NCBI GenBank assembly: GCA_025738555.1
Contig: JAOVFP010000005.1
Coordinates: 5,642,001 to 5,706,000 of the forward strand
Reading direction: 5' to 3'
DNA: 64,000 nt
From: Cyathus striatus
Lineage: Eukaryota > Basidiomycota > Agaricomycetes > Agaricales > Nidulariaceae
Shown here: positions 35,179 through 47,517 of the stretch, piece by piece
Position numbering within the stretch: position 1 is the stretch's first letter
Layout: every line of letters starts with the position of its first letter
The notes under the pieces: model-generated
The model's database searches: none
Told to the model about the DNA's origin: nothing
What the model saw: only the letters and a program-made list of their open reading frames with translations
Translations under genes and position numbers: made by a program

Positions 35179-36513
35179 CAAATAGCCTATATCAGTTAGC
35201 GCTGAAACAAGCATATGAACGATCTAAAGCTCATAGAATGAGCCAAATTTTGGAATTGATCTCCTGATGTTTAAGGCAGCAGTGAAGCAATAACCGGTCG
35301 AACATCGAAACATTATAGCAAGTTAGACAGTAGTTAGACTCACTGCGGCGGTCATTAAGGCTTCAACCACCGGAGAACTGTACGAACCGAAAATCAGCAC
35401 AACACAGTGGCATGCAATCCTATCTTGTGATCAGGCTGACACTTAAGCAGCAGAATCCAGCAAGTCGCTCTCGACAGGTCAGTTAGGAATGGGTGGTCGA
35501 AAAGCAAGGGAGAATGAGCACTTTTTGGCTTCGGAGGCAAGTCTTGAACGCAACCATCGAAATTGAGCGCTAAACAACCAGTGTCGCAAAGATACAAAGT
35601 TGATACATAGATGTTAGCTGCAACGCGTAACAGCCCAACAAGTAATTACTCCTAACACTCACCGTCAGCTCATCAACGGGCCTAAAATCATCGGAAAAGC
35701 GTCCACATGAGCCGCCTGTCTTGGCTAGTCTAATACATCTACAGCATTGCCAACAGAAACACCGCCTTATTGATCCCACCTCGAACATTTGACATAAACC
35801 CGACGGATCTCCACCCAGCGCTCAATATACTTAGCTTGAATCCTCAAACTATCTACCGGAAAGCAGACGAAACCATAGATGTAATGAGGCTTTGTCGTGC
35901 AAGGTGGGGAAAGCACTTACCTTCTTCCACTCCCGTATAACTCGGGACCCTGCCACCCATACGGGGGTGCAATTTTTTTCAACGCCACCCACACGCCAGT
36001 GCATAAGGTTTCCATGTTGCATGAGAGTGTTGAAAGCAGTAGAAGATGTGTACCCTTTTGTCCCGAAGCCAAGAGTAGGATAGAAGTTTTGTCGTCTGTA
36101 TAGCAACAAGAATGCCGGGATATCGTAAGCTGGCGTATCCACGCGCGCACAAAGAGAGTTAACTGATTCCCGTCAACAATTCACAGTCGCAAGAGGCATA
36201 GTTGGTTGGATCCTATCAAGTCAGAATGAGAATACAAAGTAGATGGAATGAAGCTGGATTATTAGAGCCCTGTGATGATGATCGGCTCAAAGGTTGATAT
36301 GCGAATAGAGAAGACTTTAGGCCTTGAAGTATAAGACCATTCCGTTGCCAGCCTGTAACACTTCAGAATAGCATTACGAGATACGTAAGGAGGGTCAAAT
36401 AGATAAAGCAATGTTGTTCAATTACAGTTATGGGGATATACAAAGTACTATCGAACCGATTAGTACTGCAACACACGTTATGTTTATGGAGCATACCATT
36501 ATATGCATAAATC
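35179..36513. other. Region with an unresolved coding-like exon
   Basis: Mostly non-coding. On the minus strand, about 36142-35928, one frame (containing LLLYRRQNFYPTLGFGTKGY, NLMHWRVGGVEKNC and GSRVIREWKK) runs without stops up to a strong donor GTAAGTG at about 35927. After the putative intron, short frames such as KYIERWVEIRRVYVKCSRW occur near 35830-35765 but do not join cleanly. A second frame of the same segment is also open. No family is recognised. This may be a decayed gene or a chance open frame next to a donor-like site. Confidence 0.25.
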
Positions 36514-37573
36514 TCAAGCCTTCTGTTCACGCCAGCTTTGATCTAAAGAATCTTGGACGAGAAAATCGTACCACATAACTGCGATAGGCACAGTAGCAAG
36601 GTGCCAGAGTGCATGTGCGTCGATGGTGCGCCACCAAGGTGGGAAATCGAAAAGCTCCAATGCGGTAGCAGCGGTCGTAAGAGCAACGAATATGGCAGCC
36701 TGTGATACGAAACTCGGTCGGTATCCCATGACTTGATTAGGGAAGCGTCGAATAAGAGAAAATGAGGCAGGGAGAGAATAGACCAGCCAAAGGAAGTTAT
36801 GTGTAAGGCCAAGTACCAGGCTAAAAGCCATATTGTACGAGTAGTCAAAGCGAGGGGAGAATGTAAGGTATGATATATGCAGAAGGTAGACGATGGTGCA
36901 GAACCAAGACAAAGCTCGACGTTTTAGTGTTGTAGACTGCTGGGAAGATAGTGCTTGAGATTGCGTTGGGTAAAGATGGAAGACTCGAATAATAGTGTAG
37001 TAGAGAGCGTAGAAAATAGCCAGCGCCGCGGAAAAATAGTCCAACTTCTCCGTTGTGGGAAGGTCTGTCAGACCCAGTTAGAACAAATGTCTTGCATAAC
37101 AGCAAGAGCTACAGACCTCGTGTATGAAATACAGACGACCATATCCATGCATTTATACTAGTCAAACCCCATGTAAGATAATATGACTTCATAGGGTGTG
37201 AATTTGGCACGTTCCGTCTGATTTTCGCGACTCCATTAACATGAGCCCAGAGGTTCAAGAGCGAAAACGCAACAGAAGCAGGCTCTTGCATCCCTGCGAA
37301 TCGCCAGAAAGGCCATTTCCCATAGTATTGTTGAACTTCAACCCCACGCTTGAGAAGTTCATCCCTATGATGGTGCATGCACCTATATTTACAATCATCG
37401 ATACACGTCCAGCCGGTCAGTCGAAGAGAAAGCGGCAGTTGCGGGTTGAAGTTGCATTGAGTAACAGAACAAGAAGTAGTACAGTAGGAGAATTCAGGAT
37501 GTCTGTCTCCAGATGAAGCAAATACTCCGCCAGAGAGAGCTGCAGTGAATAAAAGACGAACGAAAGCTCGCAT
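36514..37573 (-). CDS. PER1: PER1-family GPI-anchor lipid-remodelling protein
   Basis: Per1/PGAP3 homologue: an ER multi-pass protein needed to remove the sn-2 acyl chain from GPI anchors. Two exons (37573-37117 and 37064-36514) with one 52-base intron give an exact 335 residues. N-terminal signal peptide (MRAFVRLLFTAALSGGVFAS), then the cysteine-rich lumenal segment (FSYCTTSCSVTQCN, GWTCIDDCKYRCMHHH), then QQYYGKWPFWRFAGMQEPAS, typical of the family, and about seven hydrophobic helices, including NAWIWSSVFHTRD at the splice junction and DAHALWHLATVPIAVMWYDF near the C-terminus. The conserved histidines of SSVFHTRD and HALWH, which resemble a CREST-superfamily hydrolase site, are present. It lies 407 bases from the divergent HDAC start. 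Confidence 0.93.
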
Positions 37574-37884
37574 TTTCGTGAAATATAAGGATGATTACAG
37601 GTACAACAGCAACCGGCTTGTTCGACGTATGGCATTGGGCAGGCTCGTGAGAATGCTGACTAACTAAGTAGACGCTCGATTTCTTGAAGTTCGAAGGAAG
37701 TCAGTTTGTCAAAGTCAACTTCACCCTCAAGTTGCCTTCAAGTATAGCCCATCCATCTTCTCTGAGTCAATTTTAGTAACTAATCTTGTTATTATACAAT
37801 ATAGAAATACTTATCTTCAATTACTAGAGCTAAGATAAACAAAATATCTCAGAAAGTAATTACTTATTGAGGTGAGGCACTTTC

Positions 37885-37897
37885 ATTTATATAAACA
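37885..37897 (+). promoter_or_regulatory. TATA element of the histone deacetylase gene
   Basis: CATTTATATAAAC on the plus strand, about 85-95 bases upstream of the deacetylase start at 37981, inside the 407-base region shared with the divergent PER1 gene. Confidence 0.4.
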
Positions 37898-37980
37898 CTT
37901 CTGTGTGCGCACATATCTAATCCTTGTTTTATATTTCGTTAAGTATTCACTTTAACTGAAGTATTTATCATTAAGGAAGG

Positions 37981-39958
37981 ATGGTTCGCACATCCCAAGC
38001 ATATACCTTCTCCTCGTCACCCTACTTTGATGACCGAGGAGCTCATGGAACAGCTCAACCAATAACTGAACGCATCAATGTAAGTTCGTAAGTTGGGATG
38101 ATTTTTCGCACATTTACAGTTTACCTAGCCGCATTCACGTCCTATCGTATCGTATTACTTCCCTAAAGGGGTCGGTGCAGAACATTATGGGGTAGGTAGT
38201 TTCCACAAAAATCAAACATTTCATCATGTAGAATTTCCATTTTAGGAACGACATCCTATGAAACCCCATCGCCTAACGTTAACAAATGCATTGGTAATGG
38301 GCTACGGTTTAGATAAACAAATTCATAATATCTACGATCCTCGACCTGCCACTCGAGAGGAACTGGAAGCATACCATGATCATGACTATATCGAATTCTT
38401 ATCACGGTTAAATGTTTTCTTTATTATTACTAATCAAAATCTAACAAATAGTTCAGAGTAACGCCACAAAATCAAAGTGAAATGAAGCAAATGATAGATC
38501 AATTCAATTGTGTTGAAGATTGTCCAATATTTGCAGATATGTATGATTTCTGTAAAATGTACGCCGGTGGGTCCCTTGCAGCCGCACGAAAGCTGTGCGC
38601 AGGAACAACAGACATTGCTATTAATTGGTCTGGTGGTTTACACCATGCCAAAAGAGGTGAAGCCAGTGGATTTTGCTATGTAAATGATATCGTATTAGCA
38701 ATCCTCGAGCTTCTACGGTAAGAAATTCATTTATTTTTACTAAATAAATTCCAACAACTAAACATATAGCTACCACCCTCGTGTCCTCTATATTGACATT
38801 GATATCCATCACGGAGATGGAGTCGAACTGGCATTTTACCAATCAAACCGTGTGATGACAGTTTCCTTCCACAAATATACTGGCGACTTCTTCCCAGGAA
38901 CAGGAAAGCTCGACGATAATGGAAGCGGATCAGGAAAACACTTTTGCCTAAACGTTCCTCTCCAAGATGGAATCGACGACGACATGTATCTAACCGTTTT
39001 CAAAACCGTCATCGACGACACAGTTAATGTCTTCCGACCCACCGCAATCGTCTTACAATGTGGTGCAGATTCTCTCGGCTGTGATCGCCTCGGTGCATTT
39101 AACCTATCAATCGCTGCTCATGGAGAATGCGTAAACTTCGTTAGAAAATACAACGTCCCTCTTCTCGTCGTTGGCGGTGGTGGCTACACAATTAAAAATG
39201 TCAGTCGTTGTTGGACTTACGAAACTTCTGTACTCGTCGGCGTTGAAGTTCCCGACGAATTACCAATGACAGTCTACGACTCCTTCTTCAAAGACTCGCA
39301 CTGGAAACTTCATCCTCCGCTAACTGGCAAAGTCGATAATCAAAATACCCCAGGATCCCTCAAACGAATTACCACGAGTGTCCGCAATAAATTACGATAC
39401 CTACAGGGCGCACCGAGTGTCGCCATGCAAGAAATTCCACCAAATCTTCAAGGTCTATTAGATGACGAAGACCGCACCGCCGATGAAAAGGACGAGGAAA
39501 GAGGAACAGGTCAAGCCGGAGAGCGACGTTACGACCGCCATAATAAATCCGGTGAATTCTACGACGACGATCATGACATTGACCACGAAGGAGACACTGG
39601 GATACCAGTACGCGGTGCAGTAAATGGGCGCAGAGGGCGTGGTCGCGGTAGAGGTCGAGGGCGTGGCCGTCCAAGAGGTAGCATTGTTACCGCTCCTTCG
39701 ACACCAGTAACTCCCAGTGTAATTGGGGAAGATGGAGATGACACAAGGCCGGGTACACCGAACGGCGAACTTCCTGTTTTGCCACCGAAACGAGGGAGGC
39801 CCCGCGGGCGCGCTCGTGGTAGAGGTCGAGGAAGGGGAAGATGGGCGAATAGAAATAAAGAAGCCGAAGGAGTATCTGTTGCTGGTGAGGAAAGCGGTAT
39901 ACCTACACCAGAAGCAGCTACGCCTTCAACTCCAATGGATGTTGACGTCGACGTCTAG
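37981..39958 (+). CDS. HOS2: Class I histone deacetylase, Hos2/HDAC3 type
   Basis: Zinc-dependent lysine deacetylase; Hos2 homologues act in the Set3 co-regulator complex. Five exons (37981-38079, 38129-38191, 38246-38406, 38457-38717, 38770-39958) give an exact 590 residues. Catalytic landmarks: [33 protein letters not shown] (His pair 170-171), [11 protein letters not shown] (zinc ligands about D206 and H208), [30 protein letters not shown] (third zinc ligand), [14 protein letters not shown] (catalytic Tyr) and [15 protein letters not shown]. [13 protein letters not shown] and [14 protein letters not shown] fit Hos2/HDAC3 better than Rpd3. The C-terminal 150 residues are unusual: two runs of RG repeats ([17 protein letters not shown] and [18 protein letters not shown]) with AT-hook-like RGRPRG cores, plus acidic stretches. 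The gene is intact. Confidence 0.93.
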
Positions 39959-40152
39959 TTCTTTCCACTTATGTATAAACTTGTACTGCGGACATTTTTT
40001 GTGCATGTATTTATTTAGTGGGGGTGCGTAATAGTATACATAGTAACAATATATATGGTATCTGAATAGTAGGAGGTAACCAAATGCTAATAATAACAGG
40101 TATGTACATATACAAGAAAAAAACAAGTCGAAATCCAAGTATATCAATACAT

Positions 40153-43078
40153 TCAATTACACAAAGATCTCAGCCTCTCAGAAGCTTTTCGAATTAACTT
40201 TGGCTGCGGTCCTGGGCTCGACGACAACCCAAGCAACTGCGCAAGCATATTCATACATTTTGTATTGGTTTCCGCTGTAGGCGTATCAGGCACAATCGCC
40301 TTCTCGTCAAATTTAGAATCAACAGGCGACGAAAGACTCGAAGGAGGAGGTATGGCGTCATGGTTAAATTTAGCACTGGCGCGCGGATCGTGCGATGATC
40401 TCTGCATGGCTTCCGCAAACTTCCTCAAAACAGCAGCTCGTTCAGCAGCTGTACTGTTCGCCAACGCCTCAATCCCTTCCGCAACGCGCGTTTCGCGGTG
40501 GTGCTGTAATCGCTTAGGAGTCTTTGGGCTACGCATGAATTTAAGCGTGTGGAAGCATCGCTGTTTAGTTGATCCGTAGTCTCTCGGACCTGTTAAATTG
40601 AATGAGTACAGAGTCAGATTGCACGACTTAATGCAAACTCACGATGAAGTTCCAAATCCTTCATACTCAATTCACCCGCGTCCTGCAGGGCCTGCGCTGC
40701 AAAAGCGCTCAATCTCACGCCCTAAAACCAAACATCAGCTTAGCATCAACAACAACCCCAAACCAAACGCACCAGCTTCGCATCCCACCAAACAGCCAAT
40801 CTCTCCTTATCCAACTCGCACCGCATATTCGTCAACGGAAGATGCTTATAAAAGCTTTCGACACCGGCTTTCACGCCATTCTATACCGAATCAGCCCAAA
40901 CCAAACCAACACTCAATCAAATCACAAACCTCGGCTTTAATCTTCTCCGCCATGTCCCTCGCCGCCTCTTTCGCGACTGGACTTACAGCATAACGAATTG
41001 CATCCCTCAGCGTCGGCATGTCAAGCTTATTCGGGGGAATCGGCTTAGGCCCGGCCCCAGACCTATAAATCATACTCCCCCAAAATCCCTGGTCGCCAAA
41101 GAAGGGCACAACAACAGTCGGTCGTCCCTTCGCCAGACCGATAGCGGTGGTCCCTGCGCCTCCATGATGCACGACAGCAGAAACGCGCTCATTATCGAAT
41201 AGCCAGTCATGTGGCACGTTTCCTAGGATAAAGACATGTGGTGGGACTTCGGTTCCTCCAAGTCCCCCCTTTTACAAAGTTAATACCGCGAAGGCAAATT
41301 ATGGATTATGACTTACCCATCCGGCAGAAACAAGTGCCCTCACACCAGCCGCTTTTGTTGCTTCGAAGATCGTTTCTATACCACATGAGTCGGAGGCATG
41401 CGAAGAGTCTAATCTAAACCTTACTTGTCATCGCTTCTGGATTATCAACCACCACAGATCCAAACCTAACACGGCACGGCGTCAGCTGTTAAACACAGAA
41501 ACAGCATTAGTCAAATCGTCTTACCCAATATACACCGGCGCATCCCCCGCCTCCAGGAACTTTGCAAGATCCTCGGGGGGCTGATAACGACTAGCCAGAT
41601 CAAGGAAGTAGAACCCCACTACGTCTGCACATCTACATTTCAGTACCCCACACACCCAAAAGAAAAAGAAAAAAGCACACCAATATGATTCTTCCAATCA
41701 TCCGGCTTGGGAACCAACGATGGACTCATGCAATACGTCCAAGGAACCTTAAACTGGTCCACAACCCCCGCTCCGCCGCACATCCCCAGCGCTGGCAGTC
41801 CCAGCTGTTTGGTGCGAAGCTTGTTTATTATATCCCCGATGCTAAACGGGGTGTGAGTTGGTATGGGATGTGATAGGAATGATCAAAGTACCCTTCCCAG
41901 GTTAAGAGCTCTCCGACTGTGTAGCTTAGGTAATTGGTGAGACTGCGGGAGGTGTTGGATTTGCTGACTTTGACGAGGGGGTGAGGGAATGCTGTTGTTG
42001 GGCTCCTGTTGTAGGGGTTAGCATATTGGGATTAGAGTTGAGGGCTCGGGAACCAACCAGGGCATTGCTAAATTTTTGATGTGTAAGCACGCGCATATAG
42101 GAGACGGAAAGGACGTACTGAAACTTAAGAGAAGTGGTATTCCCAGTGCTTCTGCGCAGTGGACGTGCGCAAACGTCGGTGGATTGGAGATAATTGCATC
42201 TGCAGCGAAATGTCGGCCTGTTATTGGACAAGGCGCATGACATGCTTGCCAACAGCCATTGATCATCTATGATGACAGTTGGGTTAAGGGAATTCCGCTA
42301 CAGCAACTTGTCACATACCTCATCCAGCATCTTTCGCTGCCGTTTGATGTCTCCGTTGGTGAGAGAAGCGATTCCGGGCATGAGTCCAGGATCTACGGAG
42401 ACGTTGAGTTAAGAATAACGAAACCCCGAGTCCAACATACTTTTAACCATGTAGCTCATAAGCTCTTGAGGATTCCCACCAATATTGAAAAACTCGAGCC
42501 CTGCATCGGTTACAAAGGATCGAAAAGTTTCGTGTGTGGCAAGTCGAATTCGATGGCCATCTTTCAGCAGCTCTTTGCCTAATGCAACGTATGGTTGGAC
42601 GTCACCTAGCCTCTTTGTAAGCTCTCGCTCTTGCAACAACGGTCTCTACACACCTCGACTGCCAACAATCATAATGACAATATTCATGTTGGGAACATTA
42701 TCCCATCCCTTTTCATCAATGCCAAACTCATCCACCGTAAGACCATGATCCTTCGGTATCGATGGGACGTCCTTCTTAAACTTGAAATCGAGAGAGAGAT
42801 GAATAAAACCGCTCCCGCTCAAACGAGCCTTCAAACCCTTTCCATTCCAAACATACTTCGCGAAGTCTATCAGGATAGGATTCGTCTAACAAAAGCACAG
42901 TGTAGAAGAAGGACATACTGCTTTGAGAACGTTGATTCTTTTCAGGCTCGGCATCCAGGGAAGAAGAAGAGTTCAACGAGGGTTCGCTGGTTAGTTCGAC
43001 GGGGCTGGAAGTCAGAGGAAGCGTGTGGGCATCGTCAAAGCCCTGAGTCTGGAGGGGAGCGGGTCGTTCGCCTTTCAT
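40153..43078 (-). CDS. UDP-sugar glycosyltransferase (GT1, sterol glucosyltransferase-like), copy 1
   Basis: GT1-family enzyme resembling the catalytic part of fungal sterol 3-beta-glucosyltransferases, without the GRAM/PH domains of Atg26. Fifteen exons from 43078 to 40153 join to an exact 735 residues. The N-terminal donor/acceptor domain starts [19 protein letters not shown] and continues [37 protein letters not shown] and [13 protein letters not shown]. The C-terminal domain has [40 protein letters not shown] and the donor-binding signature [20 protein letters not shown] (HHGGAG at about 449-454). Exon 6 (42067-42058) is only 10 bases. After about residue 565 the tail (RDYGSTKQR...LGLSSSPGPQ) differs from copy 2. 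The acceptor could be a sterol or another lipid. No frame break. Convergent with the HDAC gene. Confidence 0.88.
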
Positions 43079-44072
43079 TGAGAATAGGACAACCCCGGGT
43101 CAGGACCGAGTTAATTACTCTGTGCACGGTTATAAAAAGAGCCTTGAGGCTGATTGTGGATCGCAGCCTCGTGGTGGAGTTGAGGCAAGAGGGCTGAATA
43201 AGTACAGAGGTTATGAGAGTAGAAGGTTAGAAGGGAACAGTTGATTAGGTAGTATAAGTATGCATCGGGACTTTGAGGGTAAGCCTATTCGCTTCCTGCT
43301 GTCTTTTCTTACCAAGTCGAGCGCCAATCGCCAGCATAACGGACGTACAGCCAATGTACAGCCGTAGGTTCAGGACTTGCGTAAGACGGGCTCTGGCGAC
43401 GAAAATAGTCAACCTCACGTCGGCCTTCTCGTTAAGCCTTCCGCTTCGAGGCAAATTTGGCAAATGCCGAATGCGTGTCGCTCGGAGTTGGACCTTGCGG
43501 CGATTAAATTCATCGCCAAGGGACCGCTTACCGATAAGATGTTACGTCACTCAACTTTCACTATTCTTTGTAAGTCCCTCTAGATCATATCTAAGTAGTA
43601 GGAATAAGGTACCAGTGTTTGATATAGGTATATATAACCATTTCTTGATGTTCTACTACATGTAGGCCATATTTAGACACAAAGTTGTACCTTAAACTTG
43701 CTGAGTGTTCAAATATTTGGAAATACATGTAATCGTGGATCTCCTAAGACTCCGTATCCGTATATTACATGAAGTTATCACTAATTTTTATTCAGCAGAT
43801 TGTGACGCGCGTACAGGTTAAACGTTGAGCTTTCGACTTTCATCAACCTCTACACTTTTAACTGAGGAGGGGTATTAAGATTGCAAAGTACCCAAATACA
43901 TCTGCGCGATTACACGGTAAATTGTATGATATCACTACATACAGAATGTACAGTAACAGAAACCACATACAAGAAACCAAAAGAAACCAATCAGAGTTCA
44001 TTCCTATTTTCATTGCTATTCCCATTTTATCATAATGTTCCAATCCAAAGTATCCAATCTTCACCAGGAAGC
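43079..44072. other. Intergenic between the tandem glycosyltransferases
   Basis: Promoter region of copy 1 and 3' flank of copy 2 (both minus strand). No supported gene. Plus-strand open frames at 43273-43665 and 43377-43583 have no splice structure or motif. Confidence 0.4.
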
Positions 44073-47000
44073 TCACGAACGAGAAGCCTCAACAAAGCGC
44101 TTTCTCCTCTCTCTCGCAGTCTTCTTCAATTCCCTAAACTTCTTCAAAATCTCCGCTCGCTCAATATCCGTGCTAAAATCTAGAATCTCTCTCCCTTCAA
44201 AAATACGTATCTCACGTCGGTTGTCTGGTTCTTTTGGTAAAGACCCTGAGCCCCCCCAAGCACCGAGAAGTGGGTATGTCACGAAACCTAGTATTCCTGT
44301 CGCTGGGTATACCGTGGCGTTCACAACTAAAATAAAATTTTAGTACTATCCATAGGAATATGATAAATTACTCACAACTGCGTGCTGAACCTTTGATAGC
44401 CCCCGTGAAGCCCTACAAAAATCATCACGACGTGAAACAGAATTTTCGCCAATTCCCACTCACACCAGCTTTAGCACCTCTTAATGGTTCTTTTACAAGA
44501 TTCGTAATTCCATCATAGTATCCGTAGAAAAGACTCTGTATAGATAATTAGCATTGGAAAAATACAAGACTGTTAAAACATACCTTTCCACCTTCCTTTA
44601 GTCCGCTTTTAAAATCAGTAACTTGTGGAGCCGTTCTTGGAGCCGCATCCGAGCCGTATAGCTTTGGCATATTTTGGAAACCTTCATGGACAGAATATAT
44701 AATTTTCTTGATACCCTGTGGAATAGCAGTCGCTGTATTAACGGCTCCTTGAACAGGCGATCTAATTTGAAATTCAAACACCCCGTCGGACATTTCTTGA
44801 ATCATATACTCACCGAAATATTTCTGCTATACTGGCATAATAATGCGTCACAGTCCAAAATATTGCACCTGCTCCTCCAGACACCGGATCGGTTATTTTC
44901 TTCCGTGACTCGTATTCCTTCGTTCCTAAACAACACTTAACAATTAATTAACTTGCTTTTCCATGTCATTCACTTACGATGAAGTTGTAAATCCTTCTCC
45001 TGGATCTCTCCAGCATCAATTAGGACCTGAGCAGCCAGCGCGCTCAACTTCAAACACTACAATAAAACGTAAATAAGCGAACATTCAGATAAACTGAAGA
45101 GTCACTTACATGCTCCGCCGACCACCAAACGGCAGTCTTTCTCGAAAACAAATCACAGCGCATATTCAAAAGAGGCAAATGCTTGTAGAAACTCTCCACG
45201 CCGCTTCGCACACCATTCTAAGTAATTGAGTGGTGTTTATTAGCCGTATCTAGAAAGAAAAAACAAATATACATGCCTCTTCACGAATCTTTTCCGCTAG
45301 ACCCCGCGCCGCCTCTTTCGCAGGAGGCTGGTGGCATATTTGATCGCGTTTCGTAGGATGATGGCGTTCAAAAGATGAGGTGGAATTGGTTTGGGTCCAG
45401 CTTTGGATTGATGAATCATCTCCCCTATAATATGATAAGTCCATCTGTCAACAAAATATACGGAAAGCTTACCCCAGAACCCTTGGTCTCCAAAAAAGGG
45501 TACGATAACAGTCGGACGGCCCATTGCCAGACCAATTGCTGTCGTTCCCGCCCCGCCATGATGAACCACCGCCGAAACGCGCTCATTAGCGAAGAGCCAA
45601 TCGTGCGGGACGTTTCCAGAATGAACACATGAGAAGGTACGTTCATCCTCCAAGGCCACCCTATGTTTCATTACAGCTCTGTTGTTAGGAATGTATGATA
45701 ATCAAGGAGAAACATAAGGACTAACCCATCCGGCAGACACCAGCGCCCTGACGCCAGCCTGCGCGGTAGCTTCAAAGATCGCCTCTGTGAAATGTTAGAT
45801 AACAGTTTGTGGGTCCACAGAAGGACAAGGCGGGGAACGTACTAGTGAGCGCTTGCGGGTCGTCAATTACAACCGAGCCAAATCTGCATAGAAATGAGTC
45901 ACATGATAGATAGTTATGTGATCAGCGCGCAGCGACGAACCCTATGTATACCGGTGGGTCGCCAGCTGCTAGGAATTGGGCGAGATCATCAGGCGGCTGG
46001 TAATTACTTGCCAAATCGAGGAAGTAAAACCAACGACATCTATCAGTGGCACAATGTGTAAATTTGGAACGATCGAAGCAATCTAGATATGGTGAAATGT
46101 ACCTATGTTGTTTTTCCAGTCTTCGGGCTTTGGAACAAGTGCTGGACTCATGCAGTATGTCCATGGGATCTTTAATCTATCAGCTAAACCCGGACCTGAC
46201 CGTATAGACAGCGCAGAGAGTCCTAGGGTTTTCGTTCGAAGTTTGTTGATTATATCCCCAACTCTGAATGGCATGTAAGTATTGCAATTCCAAGTAAGAA
46301 ATAAAAAACACACCCTTGCCAAGTAAGAAGGTCGGCGGCTGCGTAGCTCAAATAGTTTGTGATACCACTCGAAGCGTTGGATTTCTGTATATTAACTAGG
46401 GGATGCGGGAACGCTGTTGTGGGACTCCTATAAACATTTTCAGTCGTCAGATACGTTTTTACGTCGCTGGTATAATCGAACGGACCAAGGCATTGCTGTA
46501 CATATGATGAGTTAATGAACAATGCGAACAATTAATATCAAACGTACTAAAACTTAAAAGTAAAGGAACACCTAAAGCTTCAGCACAGTGAACGTGCGCA
46601 AACGCGGGGGGGTTCGATATAATAGCATCTGCCGCGAACGCCCTCCCTGTTATCGGACACGGAGCGTAGCAGGCTGACCAACATCCGTTCATTATCTGTT
46701 ATGAATTCGTAAAATTTGAAATAATCAGCCAGTTCATGCTTCATACCTCTTCAAGCATCGTCCTCTTCTTTCCAATGTCTCCATTTGTTAAAGATTCAAA
46801 ACCAGGCATTAAGCCGGGATCTATACAAACCTCATTAGCAAAACGACAATATCATGAAGCTAGGGACCTACTTTTAACCATGTAGCTCATGAGATCCTGC
46901 GGGTTTCCGCCGATGTTAAAGAACTCAAGGCCTGCATCTGTAACAAAGCCACGGAAAGTCTCGTGGGTGGCAATACGTATCCGATGACCATCTTTGTATA

Positions 47001-47517
47001 GTTCCTTTCCCAATGCGATATATGGCTGTACATCGCCTTTAAGACAGATATAGACAATGAGCCAATGACGTCGTTATAGAAGTGAAGTCACATACCACGA
47101 CTCCCTACAATCATAATGACAATGCTTATTGGTATAGGATGGCTTTTCCACTCCGAGGTATCCACTGCGAACTCGTCGACCTCCCTTGCAGGCCAGTCCT
47201 TAGGTAGATCCGGGATCGCATGCTTGAAGTCGAACGAGATATCGATTCGACCATCCGGGCTCAAGCAGGCTATAGACGACAATCCTTCACCGTCTGTAGT
47301 TATTGAAGCCATACGCTATCATTTGAGCGCGGTTAGTAGCTACCTCGAGAACCTTTCAAGTCAGATAGACTCATAACTCACAAATTTGAGAAGCATTAGT
47401 TAGACTTCTTCCAAGGCTGTCTGTCCTGACTGGCAGCTTGGAGTTGTTTCCGATATCTGTCGGTTCTTCCTCGTCATCGGACAGATGAAGGGCGGTCGGA
47501 GGGGCTTTTTTCTTCAT
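44073..47517 (-). CDS. UDP-sugar glycosyltransferase (GT1, sterol glucosyltransferase-like), copy 2, frame-broken
   Basis: Tandem paralogue of the 40153-43078 gene with nearly the same intron positions, including the same 10-base exon (CAATGCCTTG, about 46499-46490). Landmarks: [87 protein letters not shown] and [20 protein letters not shown]. Its tail keeps a longer C-terminal region absent from copy 1 ([60 protein letters not shown]) ending [11 protein letters not shown]. Frame breaks lie at the exon 1/2 junction (about 47315-47380), near 46030 (a T run), 45650, 45613 and 45332, most like one missing base. One intron near 45273 appears to start GCATGT. The start is 47517 (MKKKAPP) or 47312 (MASITTDGE). 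It may be a working gene hidden by sequence errors. Confidence 0.75.

Noticed and set aside
39369..39674. Minus-strand His-rich open frame opposite the deacetylase tail
   Set aside because: Antisense of the RG-rich coding repeat.
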